Source: CAXXOK01 sp963674895 (GTDB lineage Bacteria > Bacillota > Clostridia > Christensenellales > Aristaeellaceae). Taken from it: 64,000 nt of DNA. The translations under genes and the position numbers were made by a program. The stretch spans positions 496,001 to 560,000 of the forward strand of contig CAXXCY010000003.1 of NCBI GenBank assembly GCA_963674895.2, in the 5' to 3' direction. The notes under the pieces are model-generated. The model saw only the letters and a list, made by a program, of their open reading frames with translations. It did no database searches and was not told where the DNA came from. Shown here piece by piece: positions 15,680-23,449 of this stretch (positions are counted from its first letter, which is position 1; every line of letters begins with the position of its first letter).

Positions 15680-17380
15680 TTACTGCACCGGGAAAAGGTC
15701 GATCAACCCCCGGTCGGTCAGCCGCAGCGTCGGGATGACGGGCAGAGCCATGAACGAAAGGCTGATGAACGGGTCCATCCCCTCCGCAATATACAGCTGC
15801 CTGGCCTGCTCCAGAATGGCGTTGGTCCCGTGCTCGACCGCCGCGTAAGGCTCCGTGCTCATCAGCCCTGCGATCCGCAGGGCAAGCTCGCCGGTGACCG
15901 CGCCGTTTTGTACCACCGCATACCCGCCCCCGATTTTGCGGATATGGTTGACGGCGAGTGCGATATCACGGTCGTTGTCGCCCGCGGCGATGATATTGTG
16001 GCTGTCGTGCGCGACCGACGTGGCGACGGCCCCGCCGCGAATTCCATAGCCTTTCAGCGGTGCGACGGCGATGTTCCCGTTTTTTCCGTGCCGCTCCAGC
16101 ACGCACAGTTTGGCGTATTCCGCGCCCGGCTGGAAGAAACCTTCTTTTGCCGGGACTGTTTCCCGCAGATGGCGGGTTAAAATCTGCCGGGGAACCATTC
16201 CGATTACGTCGGTTACGCCGCCGACCCGCAGCTGCAGATCGTCCGGCGCAACGGGGCCGAGGTGTACGGAGTTGAGAATATCCACGGGAACCGGCGGGGC
16301 ATCGGCAGGGCGGGCAAGCAGATCGTCCGCGGATATCCCGCCCTTGTATACGGCTTCCACGCGCATGGACTGGAGATCGGAAACCAGCAGCAGATCTGCG
16401 AGGCGGCCCGGCGCAATCGCGCCGCGATCCTCAAGCCCGTAATGCTGTGCTGTTTGGAGCGTCGCCATGGAAACGGCTTCCGCCGGCGGGACGCCCAGCG
16501 CAACCGCCATGCGGACGTTATGGAGGATATGCCCGTCGCGCCTGATATCGTCCAGATGCTTATCGTCGGTGCAAAACAAAAATCGCCGTATGGGCAATCC
16601 TGTTTGCAGCGCGCCTTCCAGGATGGCGGTCAAATTATGCGCGGCGCTGCCCTCGCGCACGAGAACGGCGATGCCCGCCCTTACCTTTTCGGCGGCCTCC
16701 CTGAAGGTGGTCGCCTCATGGTCCGAGGAGATACCGGCAGCCGCGTATGCCTGCAGCGCCTGGCCGGACAGGCCGGGCGCGTGTCCGTCGATCCTGTGGT
16801 TGTGAAACAGCCTGATCTTGTCAAGAACGGCGCGGCTTCCGGCTGTGACATCGGGAAAGCTCATCACTTCCGCCAACCCGAGTACGCGCGGCTCGCGGAG
16901 AAACGCCCGCATATCCTCCGCGGTGAAAACGGCGCCAGAGGTTTCAAATCCAGTCGCGGGAACGCAGGAGGGGAGCATATAAAAGATATCACAGACGGAG
17001 CGTGTGGCGGAATCCAGCATAAACCGCATCCCCGGCGCGCCGCATACGTTCACGATCTCGTGCGGATCGCAGATCAGGGTCGTTGTGCCGGATGGCAGCA
17101 CCGCACGGGAGAATTCCGTGGGCGCTGCCATCGAGCTTTCGATATGACAATGAGCGTCAATCAGTCCGGGGCAGAGAAACAGCCCGGAACAGTTGATTTC
17201 GCGAGGGCCGGCATACCGCCCGACGCCGGCTATTCTGTCGCCTGCCAAGGCGACGTCCGCCTCTATCATTTCCTGTGTGAAGACGTTGATCACGTTCGCG
17301 TTTTTAAATACCAGATCGGGCGCGCGCCGGCCTGCGGCCGTATCGATAATCGTTTTTACATGCGGGGAGCGGCTGCGCAT
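15680..17380 (-). CDS. adeC: Adenine deaminase
   Basis: 566 residues, normal for the bacterial AdeC branch of the amidohydrolase superfamily. Metal-site motifs include PGLIDAHCHIESS, CDPHEIVNVCG, the ISSDHEATT segment and FCTDDKHLDD. It deaminates adenine to hypoxanthine in purine salvage. Start ATG 17380 lies 1 bp after the stop of the secreted-protein gene upstream; a weak GGGT is the only ribosome-site candidate, so translation may be coupled. Short N-terminal extensions are possible but would overlap the upstream gene. Confidence 0.93.
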   Translation of the reverse strand: MRSRSPHVKTIIDTAAGRRAPDLVFKNANVINVFTQEMIEADVALAGDRIAGVGRYAGPREINCSGLFLCPGLIDAHCHIESSMAAPTEFSRAVLPSGTTTLICDPHEIVNVCGAPGMRFMLDSATRSVCDIFYMLPSCVPATGFETSGAVFTAEDMRAFLREPRVLGLAEVMSFPDVTAGSRAVLDKIRLFHNHRIDGHAPGLSGQALQAYAAAGISSDHEATTFREAAEKVRAGIAVLVREGSAAHNLTAILEGALQTGLPIRRFLFCTDDKHLDDIRRDGHILHNVRMAVALGVPPAEAVSMATLQTAQHYGLEDRGAIAPGRLADLLLVSDLQSMRVEAVYKGGISADDLLARPADAPPVPVDILNSVHLGPVAPDDLQLRVGGVTDVIGMVPRQILTRHLRETVPAKEGFFQPGAEYAKLCVLERHGKNGNIAVAPLKGYGIRGGAVATSVAHDSHNIIAAGDNDRDIALAVNHIRKIGGGYAVVQNGAVTGELALRIAGLMSTEPYAAVEHGTNAILEQARQLYIAEGMDPFISLSFMALPVIPTLRLTDRGLIDLFPVQ

Positions 17381-17381
17381 C

Positions 17382-19496
17382 TCAGAACCCGGTGATCTCG
17401 AATACGAGCAGTTCAACGGCGGATTTGTCCTCCCGTTCCTGTGACAGAAGCGCCAGCGCGCCGTTCTCCGAGGGGGTCATGACAAGCGGCCAGGGATAAT
17501 CCGTGCCCAGCAGATCGTCGCAATCGGCGGCGCCCAGGAACGTGCCGTCCATTGAGAACAGCTTGAAATCCTGATAATAGCCGTCCAGCACGATGATCCC
17601 GTTCCCGGTCTGCACGATGCCCGCGACCGAGCCGAATGCGGATTCATCGGACCATCCGACGCCGCCGAACGTCGCGAGCTCGTTACCATCCAGATCGTAC
17701 ATCGCGATTCTCGTGGCGTTATCGGACTGCGCATCCGATCCGGCGACGAAGATACGGTCGGCTGTTATTGTGATATACTGCACCGAGCTGAACCGGCCCT
17801 GGCGCGCGGTATCGTCGTCGAGCTTCGTGAGAATCCAGGGTTTCGAGGCCATGCCGTCCTGCGTGAAGGCGATCCGTTTCACATCCGAGGACGCCCAATA
17901 GCAAAGGCCCCACTGCCCCTCGGGCTGCATCGCAAGATACCCGTCCAGCTCAAACTCCTGGGGTGCGGCGTCTTTGAGAGACATGGCCTGGTAATAGCCG
18001 TCCGTGATATACAGCGTGCCGTCCCAGGACGCGCTCAAGAACCTGAAGTCCGTGCTCAGCTGCAGCGGGTCCCCTGTGGAAACCAGCTGATTGCCGTCGC
18101 GGGTGTATTGGCGCAGCTGTTTTCCGGTGAGAACGAACACCGTATCTCCGATTGCGGCAATGCTTCCGTTATATGCGTCGTTGGTCACGATGGACGAATC
18201 GGCGGGCAGCCATGCAGCCTGCAGCTCATACGCGCCGATCGTGGCTGCTGCCGCAGCGGGCTGGTACGCAACGCCGTCCTCCGGCAGCGGCGGGTCCGAT
18301 AGGGGCGGATCGGGAATGGAGAATGTGAAATCGATGGATTGATAGATCGCGGTAAGCACATCCACGATCGCTTCGGGGCTGGATACCTGAATGGACAGCG
18401 TCATGGAAGCCTCTGGCACGCGCGCCGTGTATTCGGCATACTTCCAGTAATCCCCGTACACCGTGCCCTGGAACGTGATTCCGTCGATCACGAGCTCGTC
18501 CAGCGTATTCTTGCCTTCGGCCTTGGCGTATCCAAGCAGCGTATCGAGCTCGATACGGTGATTGGCCACCTCTTCCACGCTCGCGACCACCCGGACGCTG
18601 CTGGACGCCCAGCCGCTCTCGTCGTTCAGGTCATACTGCGCGGAATAGTAATTATCCCAGTTATAGACGTTGTATTCGTTCTGTTCCCAGTTTTCCGGGA
18701 AAGAGACGGAAAAGAAATCGCAGGTGTACGTCTGGGGGAGCGCGCCGGTATCGGCTGGAACGTCCGCCGCCTCGTCTGTTTTTTCGAAGGTGATCCGGAT
18801 GATATCGGAAGCGTAGCAAAGCGACAGCGTTCCGGTTTCCGCGTCCCAGACCGGGTCATACAGGAAATTGCTGCCGTTGACGGACAGCACCCCGTCCGTT
18901 TCACTCCACGTAAACGGTTCGGCGTATTGGGGCGTCAGCTGCACAAACCCCGAACCGCCGTCAAGCAGCGTAATCGTAATGCCTTCCGGAAAAAACATGG
19001 CGATATCGTACGGAACGCCCGAGGCTTCATAGGAAAGGGCCTTCCACACGCCGGCGTACTCGACGTCCGGCTTCGTGCCGCTGCCAGAGAGATTGACGAG
19101 GGTGTTGAACCCGCCCTGTTTGGGGCCGGATTCCGAACGTATGAAATACATGGTGACGCCTTCGTCCGTATTCACCAGTTGCTCATCGGCATAGGTAAAC
19201 GCGACCAGCGTATTATCCGCGAATATGGAGATGCCGGCACCCGTCGGCTGCCAGGCGCCCTCCTGCTGCATCCCGAAGCTGTTCAGCAGCACGGTTCCGT
19301 CGGATCGAAGGTCAAACGAGATGTTTTCCTGCAGGATCATCCCCTGATATTCCGTTTGCAGTTTGCCGTCGCCCATATCCACGTACATGCAAACCCAGTT
19401 TCCGGCGTAATCCGTTTCCATTGCCAAAGCGGACGGAACGGCGCTTGCGGCGAGCAGCAGAAAAAGCGTACAGATAAGGCACGTGATTTTCTTCAT
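17382..19496 (-). CDS. Secreted multi-domain beta-rich protein of unknown function
   Basis: 704 residues starting with a clear signal peptide (MKKITCLICTLFLLLAASAV...LAM, cleavage near 25). Two related N-terminal modules of about 110 residues begin with AGNWVCMYVDM and AGVWKALSYEA and look like lipocalin-type or META-like barrels. A central part (about 265-400) has a PsbP-like feel (FFSVSFPENWEQNEYNVY). After a proline-rich linker (DPPLSDPPLPEDG) the last 290 residues form WD/NHL-like blades (GTLYITDGYYQAM, GIIVLDGYYQDFKLF), suggesting a beta-propeller. GGAGG precedes ATG. It heads the operon continuing with adenine deaminase; the connection is unclear. Confidence 0.75.
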   Translation of the reverse strand: MKKITCLICTLFLLLAASAVPSALAMETDYAGNWVCMYVDMGDGKLQTEYQGMILQENISFDLRSDGTVLLNSFGMQQEGAWQPTGAGISIFADNTLVAFTYADEQLVNTDEGVTMYFIRSESGPKQGGFNTLVNLSGSGTKPDVEYAGVWKALSYEASGVPYDIAMFFPEGITITLLDGGSGFVQLTPQYAEPFTWSETDGVLSVNGSNFLYDPVWDAETGTLSLCYASDIIRITFEKTDEAADVPADTGALPQTYTCDFFSVSFPENWEQNEYNVYNWDNYYSAQYDLNDESGWASSSVRVVASVEEVANHRIELDTLLGYAKAEGKNTLDELVIDGITFQGTVYGDYWKYAEYTARVPEASMTLSIQVSSPEAIVDVLTAIYQSIDFTFSIPDPPLSDPPLPEDGVAYQPAAAAATIGAYELQAAWLPADSSIVTNDAYNGSIAAIGDTVFVLTGKQLRQYTRDGNQLVSTGDPLQLSTDFRFLSASWDGTLYITDGYYQAMSLKDAAPQEFELDGYLAMQPEGQWGLCYWASSDVKRIAFTQDGMASKPWILTKLDDDTARQGRFSSVQYITITADRIFVAGSDAQSDNATRIAMYDLDGNELATFGGVGWSDESAFGSVAGIVQTGNGIIVLDGYYQDFKLFSMDGTFLGAADCDDLLGTDYPWPLVMTPSENGALALLSQEREDKSAVELLVFEITGF

Positions 19497-19673
19497 CGTT
19501 TTATCCTCCCAATCTGAAGTAGAAATGGATCCAGCAGCAACGAACCACGGATACCGGTCGGCTGGATATCGAGAATGGAAACAGTGATTGTTGGATGTGA
19601 GGATGGGAAATCAGGACAGGGCGGGACGGTATTACTGCCAACGGACGTTGTTTGAAAAGCTTTGGCCGGCGCT

Positions 19674-20198
19674 TTAGTCGATAGCTTCAAATTGCCTATA
19701 GCACTGGATAACGCCGTTGATTACCGCGGAGGAACTGATCGTAGCGCCGCTGATCGTGTCCACGTTTCCATTCAGGGTCGGCATTTCCTTAAGCCCTACG
19801 AATTGGTTACGAAAGGCGGGTCCCTTAACCTGGGTACCCAGTCCGGCGGTTTCCGCAAATTTGCTGCCGCCGACGGACAATCCGGTGATCGTACCCTGCA
19901 AATCGACGCCCAGAATGATTTCAATAGGGCCGCCATAGCCGGAAACCGTGATTTGGAGTACGTAGCCGATGCAGTCCGTACCGGACATTGCCTGCAGTAC
20001 GCTGTCCAAACCCATATCCCCGTTCATGGGCATTTCAATGAAATCGGTGGCTTCGGGGAAAACGGCTTTCCTTGCGGCAAGCGTGGCTTTCACACGCTGC
20101 TCTTCAATGGGGCCGGCAGTGACCATGTTCGTGGCGGCCAGCGCAAGGCCCGCGATGAAAGCGATCATGCATAGGATGAGCCAGGCTTGTTTTTTCAC
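19674..20198 (-). CDS. FMN-binding domain protein (RnfG/NqrC-type), membrane-anchored
   Basis: 174 residues: an N-terminal membrane segment (about 5-25) and an extracytoplasmic FMN-binding domain. TISGATISSSAV at 148-159 contains the S-G-A-T-x-S flavinylation motif (150-155), where ApbE-type transferases attach FMN through a phosphoester to the last Ser/Thr. The domain should carry single electrons outside the membrane. It is the third gene after a NusG-II protein and a Gx transporter, a combination seen in flavin-based extracytoplasmic electron-transfer loci. No apbE is present in the window. No genes for the other Rnf subunits are adjacent. Confidence 0.85.
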   Translation of the reverse strand: MKKQAWLILCMIAFIAGLALAATNMVTAGPIEEQRVKATLAARKAVFPEATDFIEMPMNGDMGLDSVLQAMSGTDCIGYVLQITVSGYGGPIEIILGVDLQGTITGLSVGGSKFAETAGLGTQVKGPAFRNQFVGLKEMPTLNGNVDTISGATISSSAVINGVIQCYRQFEAID

Positions 20199-20231
20199 GA
20201 TATTCTTCCTCCGTCTGTATAGTAATAACCG

Positions 20232-20729
20232 TCAGGGATTGCGCAGGGGCGGCGCGTGCCGTTCCAGCGTTTTGGCAATGGTCCCCGTAATAAAGCCCAT
20301 CGCCGCGCCAGCCGGCATCAGCAATCCCAGATAAAAGACGAGCGAAGGCGTATGCAGGATGACCATTGCCAGGATCACCTGGCCAATGTTGTGCATCACG
20401 CCGCCTGCGATTCCAACGCCGACGGGGCTGAAACCTTTCCGCCGGTACAGAATACTCATCACCGTCAGGCTTAAAAACCCGCCGGACAGGCTGTATGGGA
20501 TCAGCATCGGGTTGCCAAGCAACAGGCCCAGAAGGACGTTTTTCACAACCATGATCTCAAAGCTGACCGGAATACCCAACCAGTACAGGGAAAGGATCAG
20601 CACACTGTTGGCCAGCCCGAGCTTAATGCCGGGAATGGGGGAGACCGGCAGAAAGCTTTCCAGATAGCCCAGCGCCATCATGATGGATAAGAACACGGCG
20701 GCAAACGCCAATCTGCGTGTTTGCGTCAT
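20232..20729 (-). CDS. Gx transporter family membrane protein (heptaprenyl diphosphate synthase component I-like)
   Basis: 165 residues with about five membrane helices. SPIPGIKLGLANSVLILSLYWLG and MHNIGQVILAMVIL are typical of the Hpre_diP_synt_I/Gx family, which resembles ECF-type S components. Despite the name it is not a prenyl synthase; relatives sit in extracellular electron-transfer loci with FMN-binding proteins. It overlaps the NusG-II gene by four bases and is followed after 33 bp by the FMN-binding gene. Its transport substrate is unknown; a flavin or quinone-related role would be speculation. Confidence 0.82.
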   Translation of the reverse strand: MTQTRRLAFAAVFLSIMMALGYLESFLPVSPIPGIKLGLANSVLILSLYWLGIPVSFEIMVVKNVLLGLLLGNPMLIPYSLSGGFLSLTVMSILYRRKGFSPVGVGIAGGVMHNIGQVILAMVILHTPSLVFYLGLLMPAGAAMGFITGTIAKTLERHAPPLRNP

Positions 20730-21118
20730 GGTCCGATCTCCTGCGCGGCTTCATCCCCGGTAATCAGGGAGAGCACCAGTTTGTGAGGAAGGCAGATGAC
20801 TTCGTTGGCAAGCGCGCGGCCGCCGATATTATCGACGGTTACTTCTCCCTGATGAATGCAATCCTGATTGTAGCAGTTGGCCTCGATTACACGGAAGCCG
20901 GCAGGGGAAATCTGCACGACGTTATAATCGCCGTTTTCCTGCTCAAACCGGATTGTGCGTTCTTCCGTCAGCGGGACAAGCTCCTGGGTCTGACCCGCGA
21001 TAGAGACGCGCATGTAAACGGCGGCGGTATCATCCCCGATCGTATGCGGACGCAGTAAATACAGCGTCAGACTCGCAACCAATACGATCGCAAGGATGAT
21101 AAAATCCCTACGCTTCAT
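20726..21118 (-). CDS. Membrane-anchored NusG-domain-II protein with a CxH...CxxH cluster
   Basis: 130 residues: one N-terminal membrane helix (about 7-22) and an extracytoplasmic NusG-II domain. Near its C-terminal half it has C82, C87-I-H89 and C109-L-P-H112, with 19 residues between the two pairs. The family is often linked to FMN-binding and Gx proteins, as here. The CxH...CxxH order is the ligand order of Rieske [2Fe-2S] proteins, though a disulfide or other metal site is also possible. It is the first gene after a strong minus-strand promoter (21162-21190) and overlaps the next gene by ATGA. Confidence 0.82.
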   Translation of the reverse strand: MKRRDFIILAIVLVASLTLYLLRPHTIGDDTAAVYMRVSIAGQTQELVPLTEERTIRFEQENGDYNVVQISPAGFRVIEANCYNQDCIHQGEVTVDNIGGRALANEVICLPHKLVLSLITGDEAAQEIGP

Positions 21119-21161
21119 GAACCCTCCTGTCCGTTATATGGCAAATACCGGAACATAGCAT

Positions 21162-21190
21162 ATTATAGCATCTCGCCGATACGGTTTCAA
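21162..21190 (-). promoter_or_regulatory. Promoter of the NusG-II/Gx/FMN-binding operon
   Basis: On the minus strand TTGAAA (21185-21190) and TATAAT (21162-21167) are separated by 17 bp, with TGC before the -10 making it an extended -10. This is one of the best promoters in the window and implies constitutive or high expression. Confidence 0.82.
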
Positions 21191-21235
21191 TGGAAAACGG
21201 GAAATCCAACAGATGGTTTATCCCGGAATAAAGGT

Positions 21236-21263
21236 ATAAAAATGGCGCACCCGCCGGTGCGCC
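21236..21263 (-). terminator. Terminator of the XRE regulator gene
   Basis: GGCGCACC and GGTGCGCC (21244-21263) form an 8-bp stem with a CGCC/GGCG loop. On the minus strand it is followed by ATTTTTATA, a usable T tract. It separates the regulator from the flavin operon promoter downstream. Confidence 0.75.
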
Positions 21264-21282
21264 GTTGTGCTTTTACGATCCG

Positions 21283-21606
21283 TTATTGATCTTTTTCCCA
21301 TTCCGAGAGATTATCCTGGATCGTAGTAAGGATTTCCTTGAGCGCAGTGCGTTGCGGATTGCTCAATCCTTTTGGCATCGGCCCGATTACGCTGTTGTTG
21401 ATGCTGCCGGACAATAAATAGTCCACACTGACATCCAACGCGTTGGCCATGGATACAAGCGTTTCCAGGCTGGCTTTCCGGGAACCGCGCTCGACGTGCC
21501 CTACGAAGGACGTCGACACGTTTACCCGCTCTGCCAAAGCTTCCTGCGTCCATCCCCGTTGTGTCCGTTGTTTCCGTATCCGGCGTCCCAGATCGATGTA
21601 GTCCAT
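21283..21606 (-). CDS. XRE-family helix-turn-helix regulator
   Basis: 107 residues. Residues about 5-65 are a classical HTH_3 domain: IDLGRRIRKQRTQRGWTQEALAERVNVSTSFVGHVERG followed by KASLETLVSMANALDVSVDYLL. The C-terminal 40 residues are a short helical tail. ATG 21606 was chosen because the HTH begins four residues later; GGGGAT lies upstream. Two copies of the same decamer flank its promoter (21662-21713), suggesting autoregulation. Its targets could include the flavin operon directly downstream in the same direction. Confidence 0.88.
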   Translation of the reverse strand: MDYIDLGRRIRKQRTQRGWTQEALAERVNVSTSFVGHVERGSRKASLETLVSMANALDVSVDYLLSGSINNSVIGPMPKGLSNPQRTALKEILTTIQDNLSEWEKDQ

Positions 21607-21661
21607 GATGCGTTCATCCCCATTGTAATAAGTTGTCGCGGTACTTTGCGGTAGAACCCGC

Positions 21662-21713
21662 AAAAGTGTCCGGCTTCCAATATAGCGAATTGTTAAGGCT
21701 TTGAAAAGTGTCC
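21662..21713. promoter_or_regulatory. Paired direct-repeat operator for the XRE gene
   Basis: AAAAGTGTCC occurs at 21662-21671 and again at 21704-21713, exactly 42 bp apart, or four helical turns. The second copy overlaps the -35 box of the XRE promoter and the first covers the predicted transcription start. Such placement suits an autorepressor that binds the same face of the helix twice. Confidence 0.6.
21679..21707 (-). promoter_or_regulatory. Promoter of the XRE gene
   Basis: On the minus strand TTTTCA (21702-21707) and TATATT (21679-21684) are 17 bp apart. The match is moderate, as expected of a regulated gene, and it is bracketed by the decamer repeats. Confidence 0.55.
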
Positions 21714-21818
21714 AGCAGTCGCATATATGGCCTTAGGATGTATCAATGTGGCGGCAGACCCTCGGTAGAAACTGTAAAAATTTATTGCCCTTCTTCCGAA
21801 AAAAACTTGAAAATTAGC

Positions 21819-21847
21819 TATACAAAGGCCTTCTCGCATGGTATAAT
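21819..21847 (+). promoter_or_regulatory. Extended -10 promoter of the zinc-ribbon gene
   Basis: TGGTATAAT (21839-21847) is a perfect extended -10. TATACA at 21819-21824 is the best -35 at 17 bp. Transcription would start near 21854, leaving an untranslated leader of about 130 nt before ATG 21983. Confidence 0.65.
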
Positions 21848-21982
21848 GTCGGCGATGACCCAGCCAGAGTATCAGGTATCGGTTCTTCCTCCTTCGTTCA
21901 TCACTGTCCGAAAGTATGGAAATCCACACCGGAATCACTTGGATAGCTTGGGACACAGATTAACGATTTGGAGGAAACCATC

Positions 21983-22273
21983 ATGTTTGAAGACAAAACC
22001 TTAACCTGTAGGGACTGTGGCGAGGAGTTCGTGTTTTCTGCCAGCGAGCAGCAGTTTTTCGCTGACAAGGGATTTCAGAACGAGCCGAGCCGTTGCCCCG
22101 GCTGCCGCGCCGCGCGCCGTAACTCACAGAACCCCAACCGCGGCGAGCGCCAGATGTACGAAGTGATCTGCGACGGCTGCGGCGTGACCACGCAGGTGCC
22201 GTTCCAGCCCCGCGGCGACCGTCCGGTTTACTGTCGCGATTGCTTTGACCGCAACCGCCAGTCGCAGTATTAA
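21983..22273 (+). CDS. Small CxxC zinc-ribbon protein
   Basis: 96 residues with four CxxC pairs: CRDCGEEFVF, CPGCRAARR, CDGCGVTT and CRDCFDRNR. The first two fit a 'probable zinc-ribbon' (zf-trcl-like) fold with the ASEQQFFADKGFQNEP spacer, and the last two a CxxC-CxxC ribbon. The spacer between the two ribbons is basic (RRNSQNPNRGER), suggesting nucleic-acid binding. GGAGG at 21971-21975 fixes ATG 21983. Monocistronic: its own promoter and a strong terminator bracket it. Function in the family is not established. Confidence 0.82.
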   Translation: MFEDKTLTCRDCGEEFVFSASEQQFFADKGFQNEPSRCPGCRAARRNSQNPNRGERQMYEVICDGCGVTTQVPFQPRGDRPVYCRDCFDRNRQSQY

Positions 22274-22292
22274 TCAGCAATCAGGGACGCCC

Positions 22293-22325
22293 AGCACTTC
22301 CTCCGCTTCGGAGGAAGTGCTTTTT
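22293..22325 (+). terminator. Strong Rho-independent terminator after the zinc-ribbon gene
   Basis: AGCACTTCCTCC and GGAGGAAGTGCT are exact complements around GCTTC, giving a 12-bp stem followed by TTTTT. It acts in the plus direction only, as no T tract flanks it on the other strand. Confidence 0.92.
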
Positions 22326-22383
22326 GATTTACGGTTTACAAAGCAGGCAGGAAAAGCCCCGACGATCGTATATGTTCAGATGA

Positions 22384-23271
22384 TTAGACCGTACGTTTGA
22401 TGGTTTCGCGCAACTGTGCAAAGACGTTCATAAAGTCCTCCCTGAACGCGAGCGGATAGGTGATCTGAATACAGTACAGCACACGATCGATCGTAGTCGC
22501 GTGAATGCGGCCGCCGACCTCGACGCCGGTCACAAGCGTTCCGGTATAATTCGCGTACACGCCCAGGCTGCCCATCAGGTAGCGGGTTGCGGTCAAGCTG
22601 GGTTTCCATTCGGAAAAGTTCAGCGATCCGATGGTGTTGATACGTTGTTTGATCTCCTGTACAAGCTGCGCTTCGGAATAGTCGCTGTTGACAGGCAGGG
22701 CATAAATGTTGATAATAGCCAGCTGCCCGTTTTTCATCTGGCTTTCGGGTTCGGTCAGCGTAAAAACTTCGCTGTACGAATCATCGGCAATCCAGCCTGC
22801 CGGAGCCTCGAAGGTTACGCCGACGGATGCGGGACTGTAGGATATATACGTGAAATTGAGCGGCGCCTGCGGCGTGGGCGTCGGCGCGTCGATGGGGTCC
22901 AGCGGAATGGGCGAGCTGCCCGTATATGGATATGCGGTTGCATCAGTGTCGTTTTGCGTATTGGATGTAAACAGGCTGGTCTGCGCAGCGTAACCGGGAT
23001 CGAAGTCGAGCGTGTCTGCGGCGTTCAGGAGGGTATTCTGTTCCTCGGTCAGGATATCTGTCTCGGCAACCTCGCCGCCTGCATCCGCCGCGGTTGTATC
23101 CGCAGGCGTTTCCACCGCCGCAGGGGCCGTCGTTACGGGCGCGTTGGTCGCGGCAGGGCCGATATACTGGGTAACCTCCGTATACTGCGGCTGCTGCTGT
23201 TGCCCTTGACAGCTTGTCAGGAGCAGTGTGAAAGCCGCAAGACACAGCAGTACAAGGATCGTACGCTTCAT
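22384..23271 (-). CDS. Lipoprotein of unknown function
   Basis: 295 residues. The N-terminus ends in LLLTSC, a canonical lipobox, so the mature protein starts at C21 and is membrane-tethered. A long Ala/Thr/Pro/Gln-rich linker (about 25-145) follows, including PTPTPQAP. The C-terminal domain (about 145-290) has VGVTFEAPAGWIADDS and resembles the PsbP-like region of the 704-residue protein encoded near 18.6 kb. The gene is monocistronic behind a near-consensus promoter. I do not recognise a function; surface adhesion or envelope-stress roles would be guesses. Confidence 0.8.
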   Translation of the reverse strand: MKRTILVLLCLAAFTLLLTSCQGQQQQPQYTEVTQYIGPAATNAPVTTAPAAVETPADTTAADAGGEVAETDILTEEQNTLLNAADTLDFDPGYAAQTSLFTSNTQNDTDATAYPYTGSSPIPLDPIDAPTPTPQAPLNFTYISYSPASVGVTFEAPAGWIADDSYSEVFTLTEPESQMKNGQLAIINIYALPVNSDYSEAQLVQEIKQRINTIGSLNFSEWKPSLTATRYLMGSLGVYANYTGTLVTGVEVGGRIHATTIDRVLYCIQITYPLAFREDFMNVFAQLRETIKRTV

Positions 23272-23365
23272 ATCGATATCCTCCGATTCATTGGCAAGCA
23301 GGGCTTGCGGGTATGGGGACGGTTGGGAAAAACGGTTACTATTTCATTGCGGTCTGTGCACCGTC

Positions 23366-23394
23366 ATTTTATCATTTCACCGATCAAGCGTCAA
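23366..23394 (-). promoter_or_regulatory. Promoter of the lipoprotein gene
   Basis: On the minus strand TTGACG (23389-23394) and TAAAAT (23366-23371) are separated by 17 bp. About 90 nt of leader follow before the ATG. Confidence 0.75.
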
Positions 23395-23449
23395 CTCCGC
23401 CGGGCGGCGGCACGGGCACGGGTTTACATGGCGGATGCGGAAGGCATCC

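Noticed and set aside
20232..20729. Heptaprenyl diphosphate synthase subunit as literal function
   Set aside because: The family carries that name, but the protein is a small integral membrane protein without prenyl-synthase aspartate motifs, and its partners are redox proteins.
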